64,000 nucleotides of DNA, from assembly GCA_947476045.1 (NCBI GenBank), contig CANJNZ010000001.1, positions 62,001 to 126,000 on the forward strand, written 5' to 3'. Source of the stretch: Chthoniobacteraceae bacterium. Lineage in GTDB: Bacteria; Verrucomicrobiota; Verrucomicrobiia; Chthoniobacterales; Chthoniobacteraceae. The translations under genes and the position numbers were made by a program. Shown here one piece after another: positions 9,288-15,921 of this stretch (its first letter is position 1; the number at the start of each line of letters is the position of its first letter). Under the pieces are notes generated by a model that was not told the origin of the DNA, did not search any database, and worked only from the letters and a program-made list of their open reading frames with translations.

Positions 9288-9745
9288 TCAGGCTCGGCCT
9301 TGGCAACGGATATGTTCCATATGTTTGAACTGCGGCAAAGATCCAAGACGCGCACCACGTCTTTAAAAGGTAAATTTTTGTCGGCAATCACGATGATCGT
9401 GTAGTCCGGATCAATGCGCGACAGCGCGGTCAATTTTTTAGCCAGTTCATCGCAACTGACGGGCTTGGCATTCAAGATGACTGTGCCGTCCGCATTCAAG
9501 GTCAGCGTAGTTTGATTCTCTTTGAGCGCAGGCAAGTCTTCTTTCTTCGCTGTGGTTGCCTTGTTCGCATCAGGCTTCGCCTTCATGTGTGCTGCCTTGA
9601 CTTGTTTTAGCCGTGGACCGACAGACTTTGGTTTAACCTTTTGCGCCTCCTCCGCAGGAATACTTGCGTCTTTCTGAGCAGACACACTCAAAGGGGTCAT
9701 GACTGCAAAAAAGCATGACAATGCAACTGGCAGAACGCGCTTCAT
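9284..9745 (-). CDS. ExbD/TolR-like periplasmic domain with a cleavable signal peptide instead of the TM anchor
   Basis: A 153-residue protein. The C-terminal half aligns by eye with the neighbouring ExbD: TLTLNADGTVILNAKPVSCDEL against TVLNVKVDGSLVMNTKPVTYEEL, then DPDYTIIVIADKNLPFKDVV against NPDYAIILRGDENVPYKYVA, and RSSNIWNISV against RGANIWNVAF. The N-terminus, however, is a signal peptide (MKRVLPVALSCFFAVMTPLSVSAQ) followed by a Lys-rich linker, with none of the pore-lining TM helix or its conserved Asp. It overlaps both neighbours by 4 bp. It may be a soluble ExbD paralogue that heterodimerises with the anchored one; that role is inference. Confidence 0.8.
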   Translation of the reverse strand: MKRVLPVALSCFFAVMTPLSVSAQKDASIPAEEAQKVKPKSVGPRLKQVKAAHMKAKPDANKATTAKKEDLPALKENQTTLTLNADGTVILNAKPVSCDELAKKLTALSRIDPDYTIIVIADKNLPFKDVVRVLDLCRSSNIWNISVAKAEPE

Positions 9746-10155
9746 TCAGACTTGGTCACAGGGAACGCCACATTCCAGATGTTTGCGCCGCGGCAAATGT
9801 CCAGCACCTTGGCCACGTATTTGTAGGGCACATTTTCATCGCCGCGCAGGATGATCGCGTAGTCGGGGTTAATCTTCGCAAGTGCGTCCATCTTCACAGC
9901 CAGTTCCTCGTAAGTGACCGGCTTCGTATTCATCACGAGCGAACCGTCCACCTTCACGTTCAGCACCGTCTGGTTCACATCGAGCGAAGGATCGCCGCCG
10001 TGCTCAGCCGTCGGCACCTTCACATCGAGTTCCATTTCCTTGCGGGCAAAATTCCACGTCACGATGAAAAAGCACAGCAGCACGATGAGCACATCCACCA
10101 TCGGAGCGATTTGAAAACCGAGCACGTGAGGCTCGGAGCGGCGGCGAAATTTCAT
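9742..10155 (-). CDS. exbD: ExbD/TolR family biopolymer transport protein
   Basis: A 137-residue protein of typical ExbD length. A short cytoplasmic N-terminus is followed by one TM helix carrying the conserved Asp (IAPMVDVLIVLLCFFIV) and a periplasmic domain ending NVAFPVTKSE. The Asp is the proton-path residue of the ExbBD/TolQR/MotAB motors. The gene sits 12 bp downstream of exbB and overlaps the ExbD-like gene by 4 bp. It probably energises a TonB-dependent or Tol-like process together with ExbB; the TonB-like protein at 41300 is a possible but unlinked partner. Confidence 0.92.
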   Translation of the reverse strand: MKFRRRSEPHVLGFQIAPMVDVLIVLLCFFIVTWNFARKEMELDVKVPTAEHGGDPSLDVNQTVLNVKVDGSLVMNTKPVTYEELAVKMDALAKINPDYAIILRGDENVPYKYVAKVLDICRGANIWNVAFPVTKSE

Positions 10156-10167
10156 GACAGGCTTGCT

Positions 10168-11070
10168 TTAAAACTCCTCGTCCAACGCAGCCCTCGAAGG
10201 CTCACGCTTCTTGTTGAAATTCAGCGCCATCAGCCCCACCACGTGGGAACTGGCCACTTCCAAATCCGAAATGAGCCGCTGCACTTTGTTCCGGAAGAAC
10301 GCATAGAAAGCGAACGCCACAATGCCTACAACCAGACCCGCTCCCGTTGCCACAAGCGCCTCCGACACGCCTCCTGCCAGCCCCCAGTCGCGGTTTGCGC
10401 CACCGCTCGCAGGCCCGTTCGCCAGTTCGCCAAAGCTCTTAATAATTCCTACCACCGTGCCAAACAAACCGACCATCGGCGACAGTGTCCCGATGTCCGC
10501 GAGATATGTCACGCGATGCTGGAGCGAAGCCGCCTGCGCCGATCCTTCGCTCTCAGCGACGCTTTTCACCACGTCGAAATTCGCGCTCGGGTTCTTCGTC
10601 AAAAAATCCAGCGTGCGCTGCACCACCCGCGCCACCGCCTCGCCGTGCCGACTCGAAATCGCCAACAACCCGAGGTAATCGCGCTTTTTCAAAAGCACAT
10701 CCGCCGTGTTCATGTAGTGCGAAGTGAGAATCGCCGAGCGACGCAACGTCGCCATGAAAATGAGCACAAACATCACTGTGAGAAAACTCATCACGCCCAG
10801 CGGAATCATCGTCCAGCCGCCATGCTCGATCAGCTTCCAAAGCGAAGTCCCTCCCTGCCCCTGCTCCGGAGGAATGTAAGCCGAACCCGGCTTCTGCACA
10901 GGCTTCGGCGTCAGCTTCGGCCCGTTGATTTGAGTCACCGCATTATCCTTTCCTGCATCCGCAGTTGCTGCCGCCGGCTTGGCCGCCCCCTCCGGTTTTG
11001 CAGGTGCCTGTGCGCAAAGCACGCCGACACAGAGAAACAAAGCCACCAATGCAAATACGAACGATTTCAT
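10168..11070 (-). CDS. exbB: MotA/TolQ/ExbB proton channel family protein with N-terminal signal peptide
   Basis: A 300-residue protein from the ATG at 11070 (MKSFVFALVALFLCVGVLCAQ); the ORF track's upstream ATG at 11088 lies inside a hairpin and adds six residues to a good signal peptide. A Pro/Ala-rich periplasmic segment is followed by TM1 (WTMIPLGVMSFLTVMFVLIF), a cytoplasmic loop, and the TM2/TM3 pair typical of ExbB (TLSPMVGLFGTVVGIIKSF; EALVATGAGLVVGIVAFAFY). The extra signal peptide plus long N-terminal periplasmic extension is common in Bacteroidetes and Verrucomicrobia homologues. It is the first gene of the exbB-exbD-exbD-like-TPR operon. Confidence 0.92.
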   Translation of the reverse strand: MKSFVFALVALFLCVGVLCAQAPAKPEGAAKPAAATADAGKDNAVTQINGPKLTPKPVQKPGSAYIPPEQGQGGTSLWKLIEHGGWTMIPLGVMSFLTVMFVLIFMATLRRSAILTSHYMNTADVLLKKRDYLGLLAISSRHGEAVARVVQRTLDFLTKNPSANFDVVKSVAESEGSAQAASLQHRVTYLADIGTLSPMVGLFGTVVGIIKSFGELANGPASGGANRDWGLAGGVSEALVATGAGLVVGIVAFAFYAFFRNKVQRLISDLEVASSHVVGLMALNFNKKREPSRAALDEEF

Positions 11071-11076
11071 GAGTAA

Positions 11077-11102
11077 AGTGCCGCGCAATGTAGCGCGGCA
11101 CT
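11077..11102 (-). promoter_or_regulatory. Perfect inverted repeat just upstream of the exbB start codon
   Basis: AGTGCCGCGC and GCGCGGCACT form a perfect 10-bp stem with a 6-nt loop, ending six bases before the exbB ATG (11070). It covers the position of the ribosome binding site in the mRNA and contains no U-run, so it fits an operator or a translation-blocking hairpin better than a terminator. Confidence 0.6.
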
Positions 11103-11195
11103 AACAGGATGCAACATCGGCGGGGTCTTTTTGTAACAGCAAAATTTCCTGTAATTTGATGCGCCCGACGACGCTCTCGCGTCATTTTCTCAAAA

Positions 11196-12263
11196 TCAAT
11201 ACACGCCTTCGACGATTGTCTTTTCCATAGCGCCGAACGGTCGCACTTCGGCGACGCCATCCCATGCGTAGGGGGCGCGAGGGCGGCGACGGAGGGCTTC
11301 GTCGCGTTCGAGAAAGCGCGGCATGAAGAACTCCTTCGTGAGCGTGGTCAGCTCCACGCGTCCCCATGTGTCATAGTCCACGGTTTGCTCGGTGTCGTTC
11401 GGGTTCACAACGCGCAACACGGCGCGCGGCTGCGGAGCGTAGTAGGTGATGGAAAAATTGTCCTCTTTCGTCAGTGGCACGCTCGCCGCGAGCCCCATGA
11501 GTGTATTGCCGTAAGTCGGGTAGAAGCCGATGCGACCCTCCAGCACTTCCTCGATGATAAAGCGCACATATTGCGGGAGCATCGTGGTGCCGCCGCAGAA
11601 CACACCACGAATGCCCGCCTCGTAGAGGTCCACCTTTTCCGCGAGCGCTTCGAGCAACTTCGGTGTCGTGAAGAGGCCGGTGACTTTGCGGTGCTTCAAA
11701 ATAACCGCAGCCTGATCCACGACATGCTCCATGTAATGCTTGGCAGGCTCGAACAACTTCTTGGAAATCAGTTTTTTCACCCAGCGCGGATCGAGGTCTA
11801 TGAAGTAGCAAGATGAGCCGCGCACATGCGCCAGATGCTCGATGGCCAGCCGCAGCCGGCGCGGCCCCGTCGGCCCCATCATCAGCCATGCGCCGCCACG
11901 TGGAAAATGCTCATCGTTCAGCTTGTCGGAGAACTCCGAGTAATCCACGCGGAAGTCGTTCCAGCCGATGCGCTGCTTGGGCATCCCCGTCGTGCCGCCT
12001 GTCTCGAAAATATTGAACGGTTTCCCTTTGAATTCCTTCGGCACCCAAACCTCCGGCTGTAAATCACGGAGCCATTCGTCCTGAAAATGCGGGAACTTTT
12101 TCACATCCTCGAAAGTCGTGACCTCCTTGCGCGGGTCGAAGTTTTTTCCCATCCAATCCAACCAGAAAGGACATCCCGTCTCCGGCGAAAAATGCCACGC
12201 GATAATCTCGCGCAGATGTGCATCAAGGGCGGCTTTGGCTTGTTCGGTTGTTTGCTGAATCAT
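11196..12263 (-). CDS. AMP-dependent ligase-like protein (PaaK/LuxE-type adenylation core)
   Basis: A 355-residue protein with the phosphate-binding loop of the ANL superfamily (FETGGTTGMPKQ) near residue 88 and a later CGGTTMLPQY and FYPTYGNTLMG stretch, matching the adenine-binding region of phenylacetate-CoA ligase and LuxE-type enzymes. It is shorter than PaaK (about 430) and seems to lack a full C-terminal lid domain. The likely chemistry is ATP-dependent activation of a carboxylic acid; the substrate is not readable. It is 21 bp downstream of an MFS transporter, consistent with uptake and activation of an organic acid under the nearby MarR regulator, which is inference. Confidence 0.72.
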   Translation of the reverse strand: MIQQTTEQAKAALDAHLREIIAWHFSPETGCPFWLDWMGKNFDPRKEVTTFEDVKKFPHFQDEWLRDLQPEVWVPKEFKGKPFNIFETGGTTGMPKQRIGWNDFRVDYSEFSDKLNDEHFPRGGAWLMMGPTGPRRLRLAIEHLAHVRGSSCYFIDLDPRWVKKLISKKLFEPAKHYMEHVVDQAAVILKHRKVTGLFTTPKLLEALAEKVDLYEAGIRGVFCGGTTMLPQYVRFIIEEVLEGRIGFYPTYGNTLMGLAASVPLTKEDNFSITYYAPQPRAVLRVVNPNDTEQTVDYDTWGRVELTTLTKEFFMPRFLERDEALRRRPRAPYAWDGVAEVRPFGAMEKTIVEGVY

Positions 12264-12284
12264 GACTGAAGTTATGTGTGAAAA

Positions 12285-13787
12285 TTACTCGTTGGCTTCT
12301 GCCTTTGGCTCGGGGAGCATGAAGCTGAGGATGGCTCCGATAAGCGCGTAGATGCCGGCGACGCAGGCTCCGACGATGGCGATTTTTGCAGCGCTGGGCG
12401 GGTTGGATTCGGAGAGGGTGATGGTGAGCCACGCGGCGGCGGTGCCGATGACTCGCCCGCCGATGTTTGCAGCGAAGCTCTCGCCGGTTCCGCGCAGATG
12501 CACGGGGAAGACGAGCGGGATGTAATTTCCCCAGAATGAAAACTGCGCGATGGTGAGCAGGCCGGCGAGGAAGATGCCGGCTTTGATCCACACGAGGTTG
12601 TCGCCGCCGAGGTTCCCGGAGAGCCACATGAAAAAGAACGGCACGAAGAGCATCGCAGGCACGAGGAAAAGTCTCAGCAGCACGCGGCGGCTGAGGATGA
12701 CTGTGGCGAGGACGGCGAAAATCACGCGACCTGTGAGGCCGCCGATCTCCTGGGCGGTGGAAACTTTGGCCACTGCTTCGTCGCTGGCGTTTCCCGCGAT
12801 CTGGCGCTTCTGCGCGGGTGTGAGTTCGGGTTTGCCCGCTGCTTTTGCGTCCGCGACGGCCTTCCCGACTGCGGCTTTGGCGGTGGCGATGATTTCCTTT
12901 TGCCCGCGCTCGGCGGGCGTGCCGACGGCCTGTGCGCCGATGATTTGCGGGAGTTGCTGGATGGCTCCAAAGGCGATGCCGTAGCTGGCCGCGAAGACGA
13001 GCGTGGTGATGATCGTCGTGCGTGCGAGCGCGGGGCTGAACAGTTCGCGGATGCTCGGGCGCTTGAGCACGCCGGCCTCGCGTTTTTTCTGCCACTCGGG
13101 CGACTCCGGAAGGAATGGCCGGATGAGGATGAGCGGGAGCGCGGGAATGACGCCGGAAATGAGCGTGTAACGCCATGCTTCATGTCCGCCATGAATCGAG
13201 GGAAGGCTGAGCGCCCACTTGGCCGCGGCGATGTTTGCCAGCGCGACGAGGATGCCGCCCAACGAGGAAAACGCCTGCGTGTAGCCGAGCACTTTTTCGC
13301 GGCGGTGCGGGTTTGTGAAAAGCTCCGCGAGCCACGCCACAGCTGCGACGAATTCCACGCACACGCCGATGAAAACCAGACAGCGGAATATAAGAAGTTG
13401 CTCCAGGCTCGTGGCGAAACCCGCAGCGCAAGCAGCGCCCGCGTAGAGCAGGATGCTGAAGGTGAGCACGCGACGACGACCGAGCAGGTCGGTGAGATAA
13501 CCGCCGAGAAGGCCGAAGACGCCGCCTGCGATTGCCGGCACGAAAAAAAGCATCCGCGCCCAATGGACATACATTTCACCGCCGGGCAGCCATTTTGCCA
13601 TCGCCTCGGGACGCGGCATTCCGCCCGCGACCATCTGCTCCACCAAAGGAACACTCAACGCGGCCATCGCCGGCTTGATGATGAGCGGCAGCATCAGCAG
13701 TTCGTAGATGTCGAAGGCGAAACCTATTGAGGCGATGATGCAGATGAGCCACTGCGTGCGTGTGAGGCCGGATGTCTGGTTTTCCAT
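12285..13787 (-). CDS. Major facilitator superfamily transporter
   Basis: A 500-residue protein with about 12 hydrophobic helices. MFS motif A is GLLGGYLTDLLGRRRVL between TM2 and TM3, and RPFLPESPEWQKKRE precedes the central loop, as in the sugar and metabolite:H+ symporter branches. Unusually, there is an Ala/Lys-rich hydrophilic insert of about 60 residues (around QKEIIATAKAAVGKAVADAK) in the second half, predicted to be an amphipathic cytoplasmic segment. It is 14 bp downstream of the PQQ-type propeller gene and 21 bp upstream of the ligase gene, suggesting one transcript. The substrate is unknown. Confidence 0.88.
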   Translation of the reverse strand: MENQTSGLTRTQWLICIIASIGFAFDIYELLMLPLIIKPAMAALSVPLVEQMVAGGMPRPEAMAKWLPGGEMYVHWARMLFFVPAIAGGVFGLLGGYLTDLLGRRRVLTFSILLYAGAACAAGFATSLEQLLIFRCLVFIGVCVEFVAAVAWLAELFTNPHRREKVLGYTQAFSSLGGILVALANIAAAKWALSLPSIHGGHEAWRYTLISGVIPALPLILIRPFLPESPEWQKKREAGVLKRPSIRELFSPALARTTIITTLVFAASYGIAFGAIQQLPQIIGAQAVGTPAERGQKEIIATAKAAVGKAVADAKAAGKPELTPAQKRQIAGNASDEAVAKVSTAQEIGGLTGRVIFAVLATVILSRRVLLRLFLVPAMLFVPFFFMWLSGNLGGDNLVWIKAGIFLAGLLTIAQFSFWGNYIPLVFPVHLRGTGESFAANIGGRVIGTAAAWLTITLSESNPPSAAKIAIVGACVAGIYALIGAILSFMLPEPKAEANE

Positions 13788-13801
13788 GGTGGAAATTGCG
13801 G

Positions 13802-15382
13802 CTACTTTTGCTGTGCGTCTGGCTTTGCACCTTCGGAAACCGCGTAGAGATGCGTCTGCGTGCTGATGTAGAGCGTGCCGTTGGCGACGACCGGCGTGGA
13901 GAGGATCGGCGCGCCCATATTCACTTCATTGAGCACCTTTTTTTCCTTCGCAGCAGCGAAGATGCACAGGTCGCCGTCCTCGTCGCCGATGTAAACTTTT
14001 CCGTCCACGACCATCGGCGAGCCCCAGATGTGCGCCTGCATGTCGTGCTGCCACTGGAGCTTTCCGGTTTTCGTATCAATGCAATAGACGAAGCCGCTGT
14101 AGTCGCCGATGAAAAGCAGGTCGGTCGCGGGGTCAATCGCCACCGTGCTGATGCTGCGTTTGATGTCCTTGAAATCCCACACGAGCGCCGACTTGGTCAC
14201 GTCGCCCTTCGCTCCTTTTGGATCAATACACAAGAGACGGCCAACGCCTTCGCCGTGCTCAGGATCCTGGCCGACTGCGACATAGATTTTGTCTTTGTAG
14301 AAAACAGGCGTCGCAATGATTTCGCTCGGGCCATCGGGCGCTGGATATTTGATTTTCTTGCCGGTCTTGTCCGTTTTGTAGGCATCGAGCACGGCGTCGA
14401 ATTTCCACAGCATCTTGAACACGCCGCCATCCGCGCCCTTCTCCGGCACCGCGTCGAACGCATACAGAAAGCCGTCGCCGCCGCCGAAAAACACCTGCCA
14501 TTTTCCATCCACCATGCCCGCGCTCGGCGAGGCCCACTGTCCGTGGAAAATGTGCGGCCCGATCTTGGCGTCGTCTTCGCCGAGTAGTTCGCCCGTCTTT
14601 TTATCCAGCACGATGAAGCTCGGTGCTTGCGGAGCGGGAATCGTGACGTGCGACCAGTCCTGACCGTTGCTTGTGCAGACATACACGCGGTTGTCGAGAA
14701 TCAGCGGCGAGCTGTTCGAGGCGTTGTGCGGGAACACGCCGAGTTCGTCCATCATGTCGTATTTCCAAAGGATGTCGGCGTCCTTCGCCGCCGCCTCGAC
14801 CTTCGGCTTCGCTGGTCCCGGCATATACTGGCCTTCGTCTTTAAATTTCCCGTCGTTACCGTTCTTCTGCCCCTCAGCATCGAGCGCCACGACCTCGCAG
14901 CGACTCGTCACGGAATAGAGCGTATTGCCCTCGACGAACGGCGCGCTGAGATAGCCGAGATACTCCCAGTCATTCACCTTCCCCGACGCGAGTTTCGGCA
15001 CCGTGAACTGCCATTTTAATTCGCCCGTCTTTTCCTCCAGCGCGAGGAGCACCGACTTGTCGTCCTTGAAGCGCGGGTCGCGAACGCCGGCGTTGTTCGT
15101 GCCGATATAAACGGTGTTATAAGCGACGACCGTGTTGCCGTAAGTCTGCGAGCCGAGCTTCGCGATCCACTTCACGTTTTGCGTGGTGGACATATCAATC
15201 TCCTCGCTGTTTTTCTTAAATTTCCCCGGCTCGAATTTCGCAGGAATCCCCTTCGCATCGGAATACATGTTGCGCCCCGGATCGCCACCACCCCAAGCCG
15301 GCCAATCGGCGGCGTAGAGTGCTGTGGTAAAAGCGACGCCAGCCAGCGCGGCGGCGGTGAGTTTGCTCTTAATCATGTTCAT
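13802..15382 (-). CDS. Secreted PQQ-like beta-propeller protein (first of three)
   Basis: A 526-residue protein with a signal peptide (MIKSKLTAAALAGVAFTTALYA) and repeated propeller blades ending in patterns such as YVCTSNGQDW, VYIGTNNAGVRDP and VYIGDEDGDL, each followed by a Gly-rich turn and K-T-G-E/K-L-x-W (EKTGELKWQF, TKTGKLQWQH). These are the signatures of the PQQ/BamB-type repeat. No dehydrogenase calcium/PQQ site can be assigned by eye. The start codon (ATG at 15382, or at 15376) lies within the left terminal inverted repeat of the IVP element, so that element now forms the 5' leader of this gene. Confidence 0.85.
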   Translation of the reverse strand: MNMIKSKLTAAALAGVAFTTALYAADWPAWGGGDPGRNMYSDAKGIPAKFEPGKFKKNSEEIDMSTTQNVKWIAKLGSQTYGNTVVAYNTVYIGTNNAGVRDPRFKDDKSVLLALEEKTGELKWQFTVPKLASGKVNDWEYLGYLSAPFVEGNTLYSVTSRCEVVALDAEGQKNGNDGKFKDEGQYMPGPAKPKVEAAAKDADILWKYDMMDELGVFPHNASNSSPLILDNRVYVCTSNGQDWSHVTIPAPQAPSFIVLDKKTGELLGEDDAKIGPHIFHGQWASPSAGMVDGKWQVFFGGGDGFLYAFDAVPEKGADGGVFKMLWKFDAVLDAYKTDKTGKKIKYPAPDGPSEIIATPVFYKDKIYVAVGQDPEHGEGVGRLLCIDPKGAKGDVTKSALVWDFKDIKRSISTVAIDPATDLLFIGDYSGFVYCIDTKTGKLQWQHDMQAHIWGSPMVVDGKVYIGDEDGDLCIFAAAKEKKVLNEVNMGAPILSTPVVANGTLYISTQTHLYAVSEGAKPDAQQK

Positions 15383-15400
15383 AATCTTATTCTTATTCTC
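15378..15400. repeat. Left terminal inverted repeat of the IVP element
   Basis: Pairs with 15880-15902 (21/23). It contains the TAA of the four-helix-bundle gene and the ATG of the propeller gene at 15382. Confidence 0.7.
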
Positions 15401-15869
15401 GGTTCGTTTCTGAAAATCGCTTCGCCCTCCGCTTGGCGGAGTATTTCACTGGCGTGCGTGGGGTGTTAAAAACATCGCCACTGCTGCTTCCCGGCTCCTC
15501 AAACAAACGGTCGTCCGAATTCGCACGGATGAGCCCGAACAACATCGAGGTGATTTCCACGAGCGTGTCTTTTCCTTGCGCAACGTCTCCGGCTTGAGCC
15601 TTTCCTTTTGCAACGAGCACGTCGAGACACGCCGAACACTCAAGTGCCGAGCCGCGAGCGATGTCGAAGAACCGGCAGCGATCCGCACTGGTGAACTTAC
15701 CATTGCCCTCGGCAATGTTGAGCGGAACCGAGGTGCTTGCCCGGTCGAGCTGATCGCGGACAGAGTAAGATTTTGGCAAACAATCCAAGAGCGGCTCTGC
15801 CCAAGAAATGAACGCTAGACTGCGCTGGTAAACTTGCAGCTTTTCGTGATCGAGAGAGCGACGCGACAT
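15393..15869 (-). CDS. Four helix bundle protein (23S rRNA intervening-sequence protein family)
   Basis: A 158-residue protein matching the S23/IVP family: LDHEKLQVYQRSLAFI at the start, then YSVRDQLDRASTSVPLNIAEGNG, RFFDIARGSALECSACLDVL, and LVEITSMLFGLI. These proteins form pentameric four-helix bundles related to the Avd accessory protein of diversity-generating retroelements, and were first found inside 23S rRNA intervening sequences. The C-terminal tail (about 35 residues) is a basic extension. The gene is bounded by inverted repeats and lies between two propeller genes on the same strand. Its molecular job is unknown. Confidence 0.9.
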   Translation of the reverse strand: MSRRSLDHEKLQVYQRSLAFISWAEPLLDCLPKSYSVRDQLDRASTSVPLNIAEGNGKFTSADRCRFFDIARGSALECSACLDVLVAKGKAQAGDVAQGKDTLVEITSMLFGLIRANSDDRLFEEPGSSSGDVFNTPRTPVKYSAKRRAKRFSETNRE

Positions 15870-15879
15870 GGATGACGGG

Positions 15880-15902
15880 AGATTAAGAATAGGATTATGA
15901 AT
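15880..15902. repeat. Right terminal inverted repeat of the IVP element
   Basis: Reads AGATTAAGAATAGGATTATG... and is the reverse complement of 15378-15400 with two mismatches. Confidence 0.7.
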
Positions 15903-15921
15903 ACGAATAAGAAGGAGGCGC

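Larger units (their letters stand above)
15378..15902. mobile_element. IVP (four-helix bundle) element with terminal inverted repeats
   Basis: A 23-nt sequence at 15378-15400 (TTCATAATCTTATTCTTATT...) recurs inverted at 15880-15902 with 21 of 23 matches, and between them lies only the four-helix bundle gene. The left copy contains the gene's stop codon and the start codon of the next gene; the right copy is about 10 bp upstream of its start. The organisation recalls intervening sequences of 23S rRNA, where terminal complementary ends flank an IVP ORF, but here it sits between two protein genes. Mobility is inferred. Confidence 0.6.

Noticed and set aside
11160-11190. GACGC-TCTC-GCGTC hairpin after the ligase gene as a terminator
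   Set aside because: Stem of five bases with no T-run on the relevant strand.
15896-15908. TATGAATACGAAT shared with 30904-30916 as a link between the IVP element and the SCO1 leader
   Set aside because: A 13-base match is expected by chance in 64 kb, and the flanks differ.
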